This document shows, in pieces, positions 15,174 through 24,686 of a DNA stretch of 60,039 nucleotides. This DNA is from a virus. Numbering within the stretch: position 1 is the stretch's first letter; each line of letters opens with the position of its first letter. Location of the stretch: positions 1-60,039 of the IMG/VR virus record IMGVR_UViG_3300042505_000291; one strand, given 5' to 3'. Made by a program: the position numbers and the translations under genes. The notes below the pieces were generated by a model. The model worked only from the letters and a program-made list of their open reading frames with translations. It was not told the origin of the DNA and made no database searches.

Positions 15174-16451
15174 ATGGCAAAAGCAGTTTTAACAAATAGA
15201 ATATTCCTAGAAGTTAATCCAGAGCTTCAAAGCCACTTACTGCGTTCCCTTACTTATAAGATACCCCAGTACAGAGATGATCTACCCCCTAAAATACTAA
15301 CTAATGCTAGGATAATAAAAGATGGACTAATGTCCATACCTAGCGGTAGAATGGACCTAATACCAGAAGACTACGAGATTGTTAATAGACGCTATCTAGA
15401 TTTTGTTGACTTCCCGCCTTTTCTATGGGATCTGAGACCAAATCAAGCCGCTGTACACGATCACGTAGCTTCTGACTGTTTTATTAACGCTAATACAAGT
15501 TGGGGGAAAACTTTTACAGGACTAAAAATTGCGGGCAAGCTAGAGCAGAGAACACTAGTTATAGTGCATACTCTTGCTCTGCGAGATCAGTGGATAGCTG
15601 AATGCGAAAAAGTATATGGATTTACTCCTAGCATTATTGGTAGTGGTCGTTTTAATATCAATATGCCTATTAGTATTGGTAACATACAAACTCTTTATAG
15701 AGTTGCTGGGGATAAGATTAATAAGTCATTCGGCACTATTATTGTGGACGAGTGCCACCATATTCCTTCTAGGACTTTTTCTGCTCTTATTGATGCAAGT
15801 CATGCCTTTTACAAGATAGGGTTGTCTGCTTCGGCAAAGCGTAAAGATGGTCTGCACGTACTATTCCCAGACTACTTCAGTAAGAAAGTATTCAAACCTG
15901 AAGAAGAGAATAGAATGGTGCCAACTATTCATCGAGTAAAACTTCCTATACGAGTAGCAGACGGAGAACAGCCTTGGGCTGTAAAGATAAATGATCTAGC
16001 CGATAACGAAGTCTACCAACGAACAATAGCTCTGATGGCGGCAAGTTACGTTGCTAAAGGGCACAAAGTATTAGTTCTTTCAAACAGAACTAAGTTGGTA
16101 GAAAGAGCCCACGATATAACCCCTAAAAGTGTGCTTATTACCGGCACTACAAAAGATAGGGGCAAACAACTTGAGAAAATGCGAGACGGCTCACATAGCG
16201 TCCTATATGGTAGCTTGAGTATTTTTGCGGAGGGTGTGTCAGAAAATTACTTAAGTTGCCTGATAATTGCCACCCCTATTAATAACGAACCATTACTGGA
16301 TCAGTTAATAGGGCGCGTGATTCGAAAGCAAGAAGGTAAGATAAACCCAGTTGTAGTGATGCCGCTTTTAATAGGAAAAACTGTAGAGAAGCAGCAACAA
16401 CTCATGAAAGGCTATTTTATGAGAGCTGGTTATGAGGTTATAGACCTCTAA
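15174..16451 (+). CDS. SF2 DNA helicase, UvsW/XPB-like
   Basis: 425 residues. Motif I NTSWGKT (107-113), motif II DECHH (192-196), LSASAKRKDG (motif III region), and motif VI-like QLIGRVIRKQ near the C-terminus. The N-terminal 100 residues (with IPSGRMDLIPEDYEIVNRR) match the UvsW-type arrangement. UvsW of T4 remodels forks and removes R-loops and recombination intermediates. Starts 4 bases after the hydrolase gene. Confidence 0.85.
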   Translation: MAKAVLTNRIFLEVNPELQSHLLRSLTYKIPQYRDDLPPKILTNARIIKDGLMSIPSGRMDLIPEDYEIVNRRYLDFVDFPPFLWDLRPNQAAVHDHVASDCFINANTSWGKTFTGLKIAGKLEQRTLVIVHTLALRDQWIAECEKVYGFTPSIIGSGRFNINMPISIGNIQTLYRVAGDKINKSFGTIIVDECHHIPSRTFSALIDASHAFYKIGLSASAKRKDGLHVLFPDYFSKKVFKPEEENRMVPTIHRVKLPIRVADGEQPWAVKINDLADNEVYQRTIALMAASYVAKGHKVLVLSNRTKLVERAHDITPKSVLITGTTKDRGKQLEKMRDGSHSVLYGSLSIFAEGVSENYLSCLIIATPINNEPLLDQLIGRVIRKQEGKINPVVVMPLLIGKTVEKQQQLMKGYFMRAGYEVIDL

Positions 16452-16461
16452 AAAATTAACC

Positions 16462-16490
16462 TTGACTTTGTCGAGAGGCTGTGCTATACT
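16462..16490 (+). promoter_or_regulatory. Sigma-70 promoter before the SSB operon
   Basis: -35 TTGACT (16462-16467), 17 bases, -10 TATACT (16485-16490), with an A-rich run upstream. The first ATG of the next frame (16492) lies only one base after the -10 box, upstream of the expected transcription start. Confidence 0.78.
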
Positions 16491-16491
16491 T

Positions 16492-16869
16492 ATGATTCAA
16501 TTCGACTGGTCAAGAGTAAAAAAGCTTTCCGAAGGCAATAGCACTGAAATCATTAAGATTATGTCTGCTATTACTTGGCCTACGGGTATGCCCACACGAC
16601 AACAGAAAAGATTAAATCCATATTATTGGAAAGATTTTGACGGACTATCTTTTTTATTAGAACCTGAAAAGCTGCTAGTAAAAAAATATGAAATACCTAT
16701 AAAAGAAATAGTAGAGTACATCGCGCTAGCTAGTAGACGATCATTAGCTGAATATCTATTGACTAAAGAAACTACCCTGGATATTAGGTTAGCACCTTTT
16801 ATACCCGAAAAAAACCAACTATTAACAATAACCAATACAGCAGTACACTTTATGTACGAACAAGGATAA
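16492..16869 (+). CDS. Unknown replication-block protein
   Basis: 125 residues from ATG 16492 (MIQFDWSRVKKL); without a ribosome-binding site and overlapping the promoter, so a later start such as Met at 16558 (MSAITWPTGM) may be used from the local promoter. Contains LNPYYWKDFDGLSFLLEPEKLL and a helical second half. No family recognised. Four bases before the SSB gene. Confidence 0.55.
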   Translation: MIQFDWSRVKKLSEGNSTEIIKIMSAITWPTGMPTRQQKRLNPYYWKDFDGLSFLLEPEKLLVKKYEIPIKEIVEYIALASRRSLAEYLLTKETTLDIRLAPFIPEKNQLLTITNTAVHFMYEQG

Positions 16870-16873
16870 AACA

Positions 16874-17524
16874 ATGGCACTATCATTTAATACAGTAAAA
16901 GGCGAAGCAGAGCGCGAGAAAGTACCAAGCTACAAAATGAGAGACGGTGAAAACCGTATCCGTATTGTTGGAGGCGTTCTAGGCCGTTATATCTATTGGA
17001 TTCCTAACGCGGACGGGGCGAAATCGCCTGTAGAGTGTCTGGCGTTCAATCGTGACACGGAGAAGTTCGATAATAAGGAGAAAGACCATGTTAAAGAATA
17101 CTACCCCGATATTAAGGCTGACTGGGCTTACGCAAGCCTTTGTGTAGATATGAAAGACCCAACTAAGGTCTTGATTTTCAACCACAAGAAGAAACTTTTC
17201 AATACTATCGTAAGTCTTGTAGAAGACCTAGGCGACCCCGGCAGCATCAAAGACGGCTGGGAAATTGTTTTCACAAAAGCGAAAACAGGCCCCAAGGTGT
17301 TCAACGTAGAATACACACTTCAGCAAATGAAGTGCAGCAAGAGCAAAGGCCCGCTAGCTGCTGAGATTGCAGCTATGTTTGAAACTCATCCTACTATTGA
17401 TGAAGTTCTCAAGCGTGCCCCTCCGGAAGATATCAAGAAGTACCTTGATAATCTTCGTGCAGGCGCTCCGACTGGTAAAGCCGGCGAAGCTGTGGATGAC
17501 GAGATCCCGGCTGATTTTAGCTAA
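16874..17524 (+). CDS. Phage single-stranded DNA-binding protein
   Basis: 216 residues. An OB-fold core resembles gp32/T7-type phage SSBs: NRIRIVGGVLGRYIYWIPN, VECLAFNRDTEKF, WAYASLCVDM, VLIFNHKKKLFNTIV and WEIVFTKAKTGPKVFNVEY. The C-terminus is acidic and ends DDEIPADFS, the usual tail for contacting replication partners. GC-rich codons and a dedicated terminator fit high expression. It would coat ssDNA at the fork. Confidence 0.8.
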   Translation: MALSFNTVKGEAEREKVPSYKMRDGENRIRIVGGVLGRYIYWIPNADGAKSPVECLAFNRDTEKFDNKEKDHVKEYYPDIKADWAYASLCVDMKDPTKVLIFNHKKKLFNTIVSLVEDLGDPGSIKDGWEIVFTKAKTGPKVFNVEYTLQQMKCSKSKGPLAAEIAAMFETHPTIDEVLKRAPPEDIKKYLDNLRAGAPTGKAGEAVDDEIPADFS

Positions 17525-17530
17525 ACAGAG

Positions 17531-17555
17531 AGGCGGGCTTTCGGGCCCGCCTTTT
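17531..17555 (+). terminator. Rho-independent terminator after SSB
   Basis: AGGCGGGC (17531-17538) pairs with GCCCGCCT (17545-17552), 6-base loop, followed by TTTTC. Confidence 0.9.
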
Positions 17556-17571
17556 CTAACCTAAGGGTACC

Positions 17572-18513
17572 ATGATATTATTTACTGCCGATATACACAT
17601 AAAATTAGGGCAAAAAAATGTACCTGTTGACTGGGCAGTCAATAGGTATAATTTATTTCTAGAACAGCTCACAAAAATACCACACTCCCTGCATATTGTA
17701 GGTGGAGATATTTTCGATAAATTACCTTCATTAGCAGAACTTGGTATATTCTTTAAATTTGTTCAACAATGTACCGAAGAAACTATATGTTATTCTGGCA
17801 ACCATGAAGCCACTAAGAAGAATGAGACTTTCTTTTCTTCTTTAGTAGATGTAGTTAGCGCTTTAAATCCTAAAGTAAAGGTACTAATAGGTACATATAC
17901 TGATCCGTACAATCGATTTAGTATTTTACCTTATGAAGATTTACATAAAAAAGGTGCGATTGAAGCTTTGCCAGAACACGCTATTTTTACCCACGTAAGA
18001 GGTGAGATTCCTCCCCATGTCAAACCAGAGGTGGACCTTGAAAAATTCGCAAGATTTCCTATTGTATACGCGGGGGATTTGCATAGTCATAGCAATAGTC
18101 AGCGTAATATTGTTTACCCCGGCAGCCCAATGACTACAAGTTTCCATAGAAATAACGTGGAAACAGGGTACATACTTATAGATGAAGATGATCTAACAAA
18201 ATGGACTTGGCATAAATTTGATCTGCCACAGTTAATAAGAAAAACAGTATCTAGTTCGGAAGAGATGATTCCAACTAAGTATGACCACACAATTTATGAA
18301 ATAGAGGGCGACCTCCAGCAATTAAGTACAGTAGAACATTCAGACCTATTAGACAAAAAGATAGTTAAGAGAAATACAGAAGTAACTATCAATCTAATGG
18401 ATAAGACTATACCAGAAGAATTAGACATATATCTGGAAGAAGTCTTAAAACTACCTGCTGATACAAGAAGCGCTGTTTTGGAGATTTTCAATGCTTATCA
18501 TGGAAGAAGTTAG
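17572..18513 (+). CDS. SbcD/Mre11/gp47-like nuclease subunit
   Basis: 313 residues. Calcineurin-type metallophosphoesterase: ADIHIKLG (motif I, DxH), VGGDIFDK (GDxxD), YSGNHEA (GNHE), FTHVRGEI, and YAGDLHSHS (GDxH) supply the two-metal site. Works with the SbcC-like ATPase encoded next as an exo/endonuclease complex in recombination and host-DNA processing, as T4 gp46/gp47 does. Overlaps the partner gene by 23 bases. Confidence 0.9.
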   Translation: MILFTADIHIKLGQKNVPVDWAVNRYNLFLEQLTKIPHSLHIVGGDIFDKLPSLAELGIFFKFVQQCTEETICYSGNHEATKKNETFFSSLVDVVSALNPKVKVLIGTYTDPYNRFSILPYEDLHKKGAIEALPEHAIFTHVRGEIPPHVKPEVDLEKFARFPIVYAGDLHSHSNSQRNIVYPGSPMTTSFHRNNVETGYILIDEDDLTKWTWHKFDLPQLIRKTVSSSEEMIPTKYDHTIYEIEGDLQQLSTVEHSDLLDKKIVKRNTEVTINLMDKTIPEELDIYLEEVLKLPADTRSAVLEIFNAYHGRS

Positions 18514-20278
18514 TTGGGGTGGCGCTTTCAGCTACGGGGACAACAACTCTATTAAACTAAACGGAAGCAATATTACCCAACTATTGGGCGAGAATGGAGC
18601 AGGCAAGTCTTCTATTGCCTTAATCATTCAGGAAGCTTTCTTTAATAAAAACTCAAAAGGTATTAAGAAAGCAGACATACCTAATAGGCTAGGAGATGGT
18701 TCGTATTGGATTAAGCTACCTTTTACCTTAAACGGTAAGCACTATGTAATTCAGATAACACGTAAAGGTACACTGAAAGTTAAACTGACTGAGAATGGAG
18801 AAGACATAAGCTCCCACACAGCTACAGAAACTTTTAAAACTATTGAATCTTTAATAGGTATGGATTTTAAAACATTCGTACCCCTTATATACCAAAGCAC
18901 TACAGAGGGGCTATCATTTTTAACTGCAACAGATACCAATAGAAAAAAGTTTCTTATTGATCTATTTGGGTTAAATGAATATGATTCTTATCATGCTATG
19001 TTTAAGGAAATTGTATCCGAAACAGTAACAGCTGTAGCACGTATAGAGGGTCAAATTAATTCCCTATCTAGCTGGATAAAGAAGAATGAAAATCTACCAG
19101 ACAAAAAAGATATGATGCTAGTACCTGAAGTTCCAGCAAATGAGGAACTTTGGAGTCTAAAAGACAGAATCAATAGAGCCAAGGAAACCAATAAAAAGAT
19201 AGAGTCCAATAACAAGCTAACAGAGATACTAAAAAGCATATCTTTCGACAAAACTTTAGTAGGACAAATAAAAGAGGATACTTCTAGTATCAACACCGAG
19301 CTAGGTGGGTTAGAGTTTGAAATTAAAAGTCGCAAAGCTTTAATCGCAAAACTAGATTCTCTAGATGATAAATGTCCTACGTGTTTACAGCATATAAACA
19401 AAATCGAAGTAGCAGAGATCAGGTCAATAACTTTAGACGGCCTAGAGACTGCTAGGGTTAAAAAAGAGCAACTAACTGCTAAGCTAGCAGAAGTTACTAA
19501 TATGAATAATCTCATAGCCGACGCCAAGAATAAGCAGAATGAATGGGAGTCTCTATACACAAAAGTGGACAGGACTCTTACCAAGACGCTAGAAGATGTT
19601 GACGAGATTAACCAGCGCATTATATTAATGGAAGCGGAACTTGGTCGAAACAAGAAAATTTACGATGCAGCGATCCAAAATAATATGGAAGCCGAGAAGC
19701 ACAATGCACGAATTTCGGTCATTCTTGAACAATTAAACGAGCATAGAGAAGAGCTGGCCAAGGTACAACAGCGCTTAAAAACAGCAAACACCGAACTCGG
19801 TTTATTAGAAATTTTGAAAAAAGCGTTTTCGACCAATGGGTTGGTAGCCTACAAATTAGAAAACCTCGTGAAGGACTTAGAGAATGTCACGAACAATTAC
19901 TTAGGTGAGCTTTCTGATGGAAGATTTACCCTACAATTCTCAATAACTTCGGACAAGTTAAACGTAAGTTTAACCGATGACGGAGCAGAGATCGAAGTAG
20001 CAGCCTTATCTAGTGGAGAACTTGCCCGCGTTAATACAGCTACGCTATTAGCAATTAGAAAATTAATGAATTCCATATCTAAAACTCAAGTAAACATATT
20101 ATTTCTAGACGAGGTAATGAACGTACTTGATGAGTATGGGAAAGATCGATTAGTAGAGGTATTACTACAGGAAGAGGGCTTGAATACATTCTTAGTATCG
20201 CATGGTTGGTCTCACCCCTTGCTCCAAAAGATTACCGTTACGAAAGAAGACGGAGAGTCAAGGTTGAACAATGGTTGA
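18491..20278 (+). CDS. SbcC/Rad50/gp46-like ATPase subunit
   Basis: 595 residues. Walker A LGENGAGKSS (32-41), long coiled-coil arms, a zinc-hook CPTC near residue 297, ABC signature LSSGELAR near 507 and Walker B ILFLDEVMN near 537. The arms are short next to cellular SbcC, as usual in phages. ATG at 18491 or 18500 could serve. Forms the ATP-driven clamp of the nuclease at 17572. Confidence 0.92.
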   Translation: MLIMEEVSWGGAFSYGDNNSIKLNGSNITQLLGENGAGKSSIALIIQEAFFNKNSKGIKKADIPNRLGDGSYWIKLPFTLNGKHYVIQITRKGTLKVKLTENGEDISSHTATETFKTIESLIGMDFKTFVPLIYQSTTEGLSFLTATDTNRKKFLIDLFGLNEYDSYHAMFKEIVSETVTAVARIEGQINSLSSWIKKNENLPDKKDMMLVPEVPANEELWSLKDRINRAKETNKKIESNNKLTEILKSISFDKTLVGQIKEDTSSINTELGGLEFEIKSRKALIAKLDSLDDKCPTCLQHINKIEVAEIRSITLDGLETARVKKEQLTAKLAEVTNMNNLIADAKNKQNEWESLYTKVDRTLTKTLEDVDEINQRIILMEAELGRNKKIYDAAIQNNMEAEKHNARISVILEQLNEHREELAKVQQRLKTANTELGLLEILKKAFSTNGLVAYKLENLVKDLENVTNNYLGELSDGRFTLQFSITSDKLNVSLTDDGAEIEVAALSSGELARVNTATLLAIRKLMNSISKTQVNILFLDEVMNVLDEYGKDRLVEVLLQEEGLNTFLVSHGWSHPLLQKITVTKEDGESRLNNG

Positions 20279-20705
20279 TGCACGCGCTAAAGGCGCTAGA
20301 GGAGAGTACGCGGTAAGAGATATGATGAGAGAGCACACCGGAATGCAGTGGGAACGAACCCCTGCTTCTGGGGCTCTTGAGTACCAAAAAGGCGATCTGT
20401 ATATACCTAATGAAAAACCTAGGTATATTATTGAGGTTAAGAACTATAAAGAAAGTCCTTTATCGGACAAAATACTAACCAACACAACTAACAATTTAAA
20501 CCAGTGGTGGACTAAGTTGGTTCATCAAGCTAGCCAAGTGCCAGCTACCCCTATACTGTTTTTCAAGTACGACAGGTCTAAATGGTTTGTTACTGTAGAT
20601 CGCGAACCGAGAACCGTAATAAACTACTTGCATTGGAAGGCAAAAGGGTGCTATACTATGCTTGGTGAAGAATGGTTACAAAAAGAATGGAAACACTATG
20701 GCTAA
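20271..20705 (+). CDS. PDDEXK nuclease, Holliday-junction-resolvase-like
   Basis: 144 residues. AKGARGEYAVRDMMREHTGMQWERTPASG resembles the start of Hjc-type resolvases (RNase-like Glu in RGEYAV), followed by KGDLYIP and YIIEVKNYKE, which give the D...ExK active site. Resolves or cuts branched DNA; an endonuclease for packaging intermediates is also possible. Overlaps its neighbours by 8 bases on both sides. Confidence 0.7.
   Translation: MVDARAKGARGEYAVRDMMREHTGMQWERTPASGALEYQKGDLYIPNEKPRYIIEVKNYKESPLSDKILTNTTNNLNQWWTKLVHQASQVPATPILFFKYDRSKWFVTVDREPRTVINYLHWKAKGCYTMLGEEWLQKEWKHYG
20628..20657 (+). promoter_or_regulatory. Possible weak promoter inside the resolvase-like gene
   Basis: TTGCAT (20628-20633), 18 bases, TATACT (20652-20657). 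The GTGCTATACT context matches the -10 of the promoter at 16462, but the -35 is weak and there is no A-rich element. Confidence 0.4.
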
Positions 20706-21543
20706 AAACTTCGAGTCAGAGCCTCGCGACCCCAAGAACGTACTAATCGTAGACGCTCTTAACTTAGCTTTTAGGTGGAAACATGCCTCACGTCCTTCCG
20801 ATATGCCAGACGGGTTCCTTGACACAGTCCGCTCGCTAGCTAAATCTTACGAGTGCGGTCGAATATTGGTGGTTGCTGACGGTCCAGGGGGTTCTAAGTG
20901 GCGTAAAGAAAAGCACCCCGGCTACAAAGGCTCTAGAAAGCTTAAATACGAGAAAGAAACTGAAGCAGAGAAAAAAGCTGCTCAAGAATTTTTCGGCTAT
21001 TATGAGCGAACACTTTCTGAGCTTGGTAATATCCCACTTGTTCGATACCCAGGAGTTGAAGCTGATGATATTGCTGCGTTCATCGTAGAAAACAAATATA
21101 ATCTCGACATCAATTCCATCTGGCTTATTTCCTCCGACGCAGACTGGGACCTTCTCATCGAAGAAGACGTATCCCGTTTTTCCACGGTTACGCGCAAAGA
21201 AATTACCGTGGATACATGGGAACATCCCGTAGGCCCCGACGACTATATACATCTCAAGACACTTGTTGGAGACAAGGGTGATGACGTTCCAGGAGTGGAT
21301 GGAGTAGGACCAGTTCGTGCTGCTAAACTTATTGCAGAATACGGTACGGTATTTGATCTTATCGAAGCTCTGCCCCTGCCCGGTAAAGCAGCGTATATTC
21401 AAAATCTAAATAAGTCAAAAGATTCTATGCTTCTATCTTATGAACTTATGGATCTCAGGTCTTTTCACGTAGACGCTATTGGGGAGCAACTCCCCGCGCT
21501 GAAAGCACAATTAAATGGCATATTCTCTAGTAACCTACCCTGA
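20698..21543 (+). CDS. 5'-3' exonuclease (FEN/Pol I N-terminal type)
   Basis: 281 residues from ATG 20698, preferred over a TTG at 20662. Motifs: LIVDALNLAF, LVVADGPGGSKWRKEKHPGYKGSRK (clamp and metal-binding region), YPGVEADDIAA, WLISSDADWDLL and GDKGDDVPGVDGVGPVRAAKL (H3TH DNA-binding). Removes RNA primers and flaps, supplying the activity missing from the polymerase; T5 D15 is a well-known counterpart. Confidence 0.92.
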   Translation: MAKNFESEPRDPKNVLIVDALNLAFRWKHASRPSDMPDGFLDTVRSLAKSYECGRILVVADGPGGSKWRKEKHPGYKGSRKLKYEKETEAEKKAAQEFFGYYERTLSELGNIPLVRYPGVEADDIAAFIVENKYNLDINSIWLISSDADWDLLIEEDVSRFSTVTRKEITVDTWEHPVGPDDYIHLKTLVGDKGDDVPGVDGVGPVRAAKLIAEYGTVFDLIEALPLPGKAAYIQNLNKSKDSMLLSYELMDLRSFHVDAIGEQLPALKAQLNGIFSSNLP

Positions 21544-21952
21544 CCCTAGGCTTAAAGTAGATCATAGTAAACCTATACGGTTTCACGATTATCGAGATAG
21601 CATAGACATAGCCTTTTCTATAATGGAAAAAGTTATGAAAGAAGAAAAGGGGCTGGGTATTGCGGCCGTACAAATTGGTATTCATATGCCCTTATGTATA
21701 GTAGGGGATGTTCATATGATAAACCCTAAAGTAGAGCACCTATCTTTTGAGTTAGAGGCTATGTTAGAAGGCTGCCTCTCCTGCACAGGGGAGCGTATAA
21801 AATTGTCTAGGCCTAAGACAGTTGATGCAAGTTACGTAAATCTTAAGGGCAAGACGATAAAAACTAAGTTAGATGGCTTGTACGCCAGGTGTTTTCTTCA
21901 CGAAGTAGACCACATTCGTGGCAAGCTAATAAAGGATTATAGTGCGAATTAA
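21515..21952 (+). CDS. def: Peptide deformylase
   Basis: 145 residues. All three motifs are present: GLGIAAVQ (46-53), EGCLS (85-89, Cys metal ligand) and HEVDH (129-133, His ligands and catalytic Glu). Removes the formyl group from new proteins. Phage copies occur in many marine phages, where they may favour fast turnover of phage or photosystem proteins. Overlaps the exonuclease by 29 bases. Confidence 0.93.
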   Translation: MAYSLVTYPDPRLKVDHSKPIRFHDYRDSIDIAFSIMEKVMKEEKGLGIAAVQIGIHMPLCIVGDVHMINPKVEHLSFELEAMLEGCLSCTGERIKLSRPKTVDASYVNLKGKTIKTKLDGLYARCFLHEVDHIRGKLIKDYSAN

Positions 21953-23729
21953 TTACGAAAGAGACGATTTGCTGGATGAGTTCAGCATCAAAACACTAGG
22001 AGATAGATACTTACTGCCCGGCGAAACATCGCCACAAGAGGCATTTGCGCGAGCAGCGATGACATTTGCCGACAATGAGGAACATGCTCAAAGACTTTAT
22101 GACTACGCTAGCTTACATTGGTTTATGTTTGCTACTCCTCTTCTTAGCAACGGTGGCAGTTCTCGTGGGCTCCCTATTTCTTGTTTTCTTAATTATGTTG
22201 ACGACAATAGGAAGGGTATTACAGAAATTTTCACGGAAGACGCCTTCCTCTCATCAGTGGGAGGAGGAATCGGTACTTACTGGGGAGATATTAGATCGAC
22301 AGGAGAGAAAACCTCCAGCGGGTCGGAGTCAACCGGACTAGTGCCATTCATGAAAGTTACAGACTCTCTAATGCTAGCGTTCTCACAGGGCGTTACACGT
22401 AGGGGCTCAAACGCTGCCTATCTTGATATTTCACACCCTGAAATCGAAGAGTTCCTAGACATTCGTAGACCTACTGGTGACATTAACCGTGCGTGTCTTA
22501 ACCTACATCATGGCGTAGTAATTTCCGATAAGTTTATGAGAATTATTGAACGCGCCACACAAGCTAAAGCTTTAGGTGAAGAGTTTGACGATTCTTGGGC
22601 GCTTATCGACCCTAAATCCAAGAGAGTAACAAAAACAGTATCTGCCAAATCTCTTTGGATTAAAATCTTGCAAAACCGCGCCGAAACAGGCGAGCCCTAC
22701 ATGGTATGGGGCGATACAATGAATGACTCGCTACCAGACTACCAGCGTAAGCTAGGTTTAAAAGTTCGTCAATCAAATCTGTGTACAGAGATTACTCTAG
22801 CAACTGACGCAAATAGAACTGCCGTTTGCTGTCTTTCTTCCGTCAACGTAGAAAAGTTTGACGAATGGAAGAATGATGAATACTTTATTGGCGATCTTAT
22901 TCGTATGCTGGACAATGTTATACAGCACTTTATTGATAACGCTCCTGAGCAACTCTACAAAGCGATTTACAGCGCTATGCGAGAAAGATCACTGGGTCTA
23001 GGGGCAATGGGCTTTCACTCTTACCTACAAAGTAAGAACATTCCTATTGAAACTCCAATGGCTAAATCTATAAATATGAAAATATTTTCTAATATAAAGG
23101 AAAAAGCAAATGCAGAAACAAGAAAACTCGCAGACGAAAGAGGCCCCTGCCCAGACGCAAAAGGTTACGAAAACGTACGTAATGCCCATCTTCTCGCCAT
23201 TGCTCCCAATGCAAGTAGCAGCATTATATGTGGAAACACTTCTCCAGGCGTGGAACCGTATGCTGCTAACGCCTACAACCAAAAAACAATGAGTGGGACA
23301 AATACCCACAAAAATAAACATCTAGAAAAAGTACTGGAAGCCCACGGCAAAAATACAGATGAGACATGGGCTTCTATCGTAGAAAATAAAGGCTCTGTTC
23401 AACATCTTGAGTTTCTATCTGATTGGGAAAAAGATGTGTTTAAAACAGCTTCGGAAATTGACCAGAGATGGCTTGTTGAACTAGCTGCGGATAGACAAGA
23501 ATTTATCTGCCAGGCTCAGTCTATAAACCTATTCTTCCCAGCGAATGTAAGCAAGCAAGAGCTACACTATGTTCATTTGCTGGCATGGAAAAAAGGGCTT
23601 AAGAGTCTTTACTATCTTCGTTCCGAAGCCGAAAGACAATCAGATAAACTATCAAAATCTACAGTCAAACATACTTTTGACTTTAGTAAACCAGTAGACA
23701 CGCAAGAGTGTCTAGCGTGCGAAGGCTGA
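21942..23729 (+). CDS. nrdA: Ribonucleotide reductase, large subunit
   Basis: 595 residues from GTG 21942. No ATP-cone domain is seen at the N-terminus, so overall activity control by dATP is probably absent. Active-site segments: LPISCFLN, NLCTEITL (catalytic C-x-E), AIAPNASSS, and the C-terminal redox pair ECLACEG. Reduces ribonucleotides to deoxyribonucleotides with the NrdB subunit that follows 3 bases later. Confidence 0.92.
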   Translation: MRINYERDDLLDEFSIKTLGDRYLLPGETSPQEAFARAAMTFADNEEHAQRLYDYASLHWFMFATPLLSNGGSSRGLPISCFLNYVDDNRKGITEIFTEDAFLSSVGGGIGTYWGDIRSTGEKTSSGSESTGLVPFMKVTDSLMLAFSQGVTRRGSNAAYLDISHPEIEEFLDIRRPTGDINRACLNLHHGVVISDKFMRIIERATQAKALGEEFDDSWALIDPKSKRVTKTVSAKSLWIKILQNRAETGEPYMVWGDTMNDSLPDYQRKLGLKVRQSNLCTEITLATDANRTAVCCLSSVNVEKFDEWKNDEYFIGDLIRMLDNVIQHFIDNAPEQLYKAIYSAMRERSLGLGAMGFHSYLQSKNIPIETPMAKSINMKIFSNIKEKANAETRKLADERGPCPDAKGYENVRNAHLLAIAPNASSSIICGNTSPGVEPYAANAYNQKTMSGTNTHKNKHLEKVLEAHGKNTDETWASIVENKGSVQHLEFLSDWEKDVFKTASEIDQRWLVELAADRQEFICQAQSINLFFPANVSKQELHYVHLLAWKKGLKSLYYLRSEAERQSDKLSKSTVKHTFDFSKPVDTQECLACEG

Positions 23730-23732
23730 CAC

Positions 23733-24686
23733 ATGTTAACAGAAACCAGAGAATACTACCGCCCTTTTTCCTACCCATGGGCATATGATTATTATAAGGC
23801 TCAAAATAGAATGCATTGGCAGCCAGAGGAAGTCCCTCTGGCTGACGATATCAAAGACTATAACCAGAAGCTAAACCCAGGTAGTAAGAAACTAATCACT
23901 CAAATTTTTAGGTTCTTTACTCAGGCTGACGTAGACGTGGCGGGCGGGTATGCTCAGCATTACTTGCCCACATTTAAACCGCCTGAAATTAGAATGATGA
24001 TGAGCGCTTTTGCAGGTATGGAAGCTACTCATATCGACGCATACTCACTCTTAATTGAAACACTGGGGTTGCCTGATGCAGAATACAAAATGTTCTCGAA
24101 CTATAAATCTATGCGTGACAAGCATGAATACCTCAATGAATTTAACATGCAATCCCCCGAAAATATCGCCAAGAGCTTGGCAGTTTATTCTGGCTTCACT
24201 GAAGGCGTACAATTATTCTCCAGCTTTGCCATCCTACTTAATTTCCCGAGGCATAATCTAATGAAGAATATGGGCCAGATTATTAGCTGGTCCATCAGGG
24301 ATGAGAACCTCCATGTTGAGGGCATGACTCGCCTATTCAGAACTTATATCGAAGAAAACCCACATCTGTGGACAGACGAGCTTAAGGCTTCTCTCTACAA
24401 CATATGCAAAAAGATTGTAGAACTAGAGGACGCTTTCATAGATACTTGTTTCGAGGGAGCTAAATTAGAAGACCTAGAGTCAGAAGAAGTAAAACAATAT
24501 ATTAGATTCATTGCTGGCAGAAGACTTAATCAGCTAGGGCTAAACAATATTTTTGGTATTGAGAAAAACCCACTACCTTGGGTAGACTCTATGATTAACG
24601 CTGTAGAGCATACAAATTTCTTTGAGAACAGGTCTACAGCTTATTCTAAATCAGCAACAACTGGAAACTGGGCAGATATTTTATGA
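23733..24686 (+). CDS. nrdB: Ribonucleotide reductase, small subunit
   Basis: 317 residues. The di-iron ligands fit the class I spacing: Asp66, Glu97, His100, Glu157, Glu191 and His194, with a tyrosine at 104 in the radical position (GMEATHIDAY). The distances 66-97, 97-104 and 157-191 equal those in E. coli NrdB. So this looks like a tyrosyl-radical class Ia-type enzyme. Overlaps the next gene by four bases. Confidence 0.93.
   Translation: MLTETREYYRPFSYPWAYDYYKAQNRMHWQPEEVPLADDIKDYNQKLNPGSKKLITQIFRFFTQADVDVAGGYAQHYLPTFKPPEIRMMMSAFAGMEATHIDAYSLLIETLGLPDAEYKMFSNYKSMRDKHEYLNEFNMQSPENIAKSLAVYSGFTEGVQLFSSFAILLNFPRHNLMKNMGQIISWSIRDENLHVEGMTRLFRTYIEENPHLWTDELKASLYNICKKIVELEDAFIDTCFEGAKLEDLESEEVKQYIRFIAGRRLNQLGLNNIFGIEKNPLPWVDSMINAVEHTNFFENRSTAYSKSATTGNWADIL

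Noticed and set aside
17605-17655. TTGACT...TATAAT in the SbcD-like gene
   Set aside because: Spacer of about 14 bases and no A-rich element; likely chance.
18294-19653. Long - strand frames opposite SbcD/SbcC
   Set aside because: Ser/Leu-rich shadows of a helical, Lys/Glu-rich coding strand; the + strand products have full motifs.
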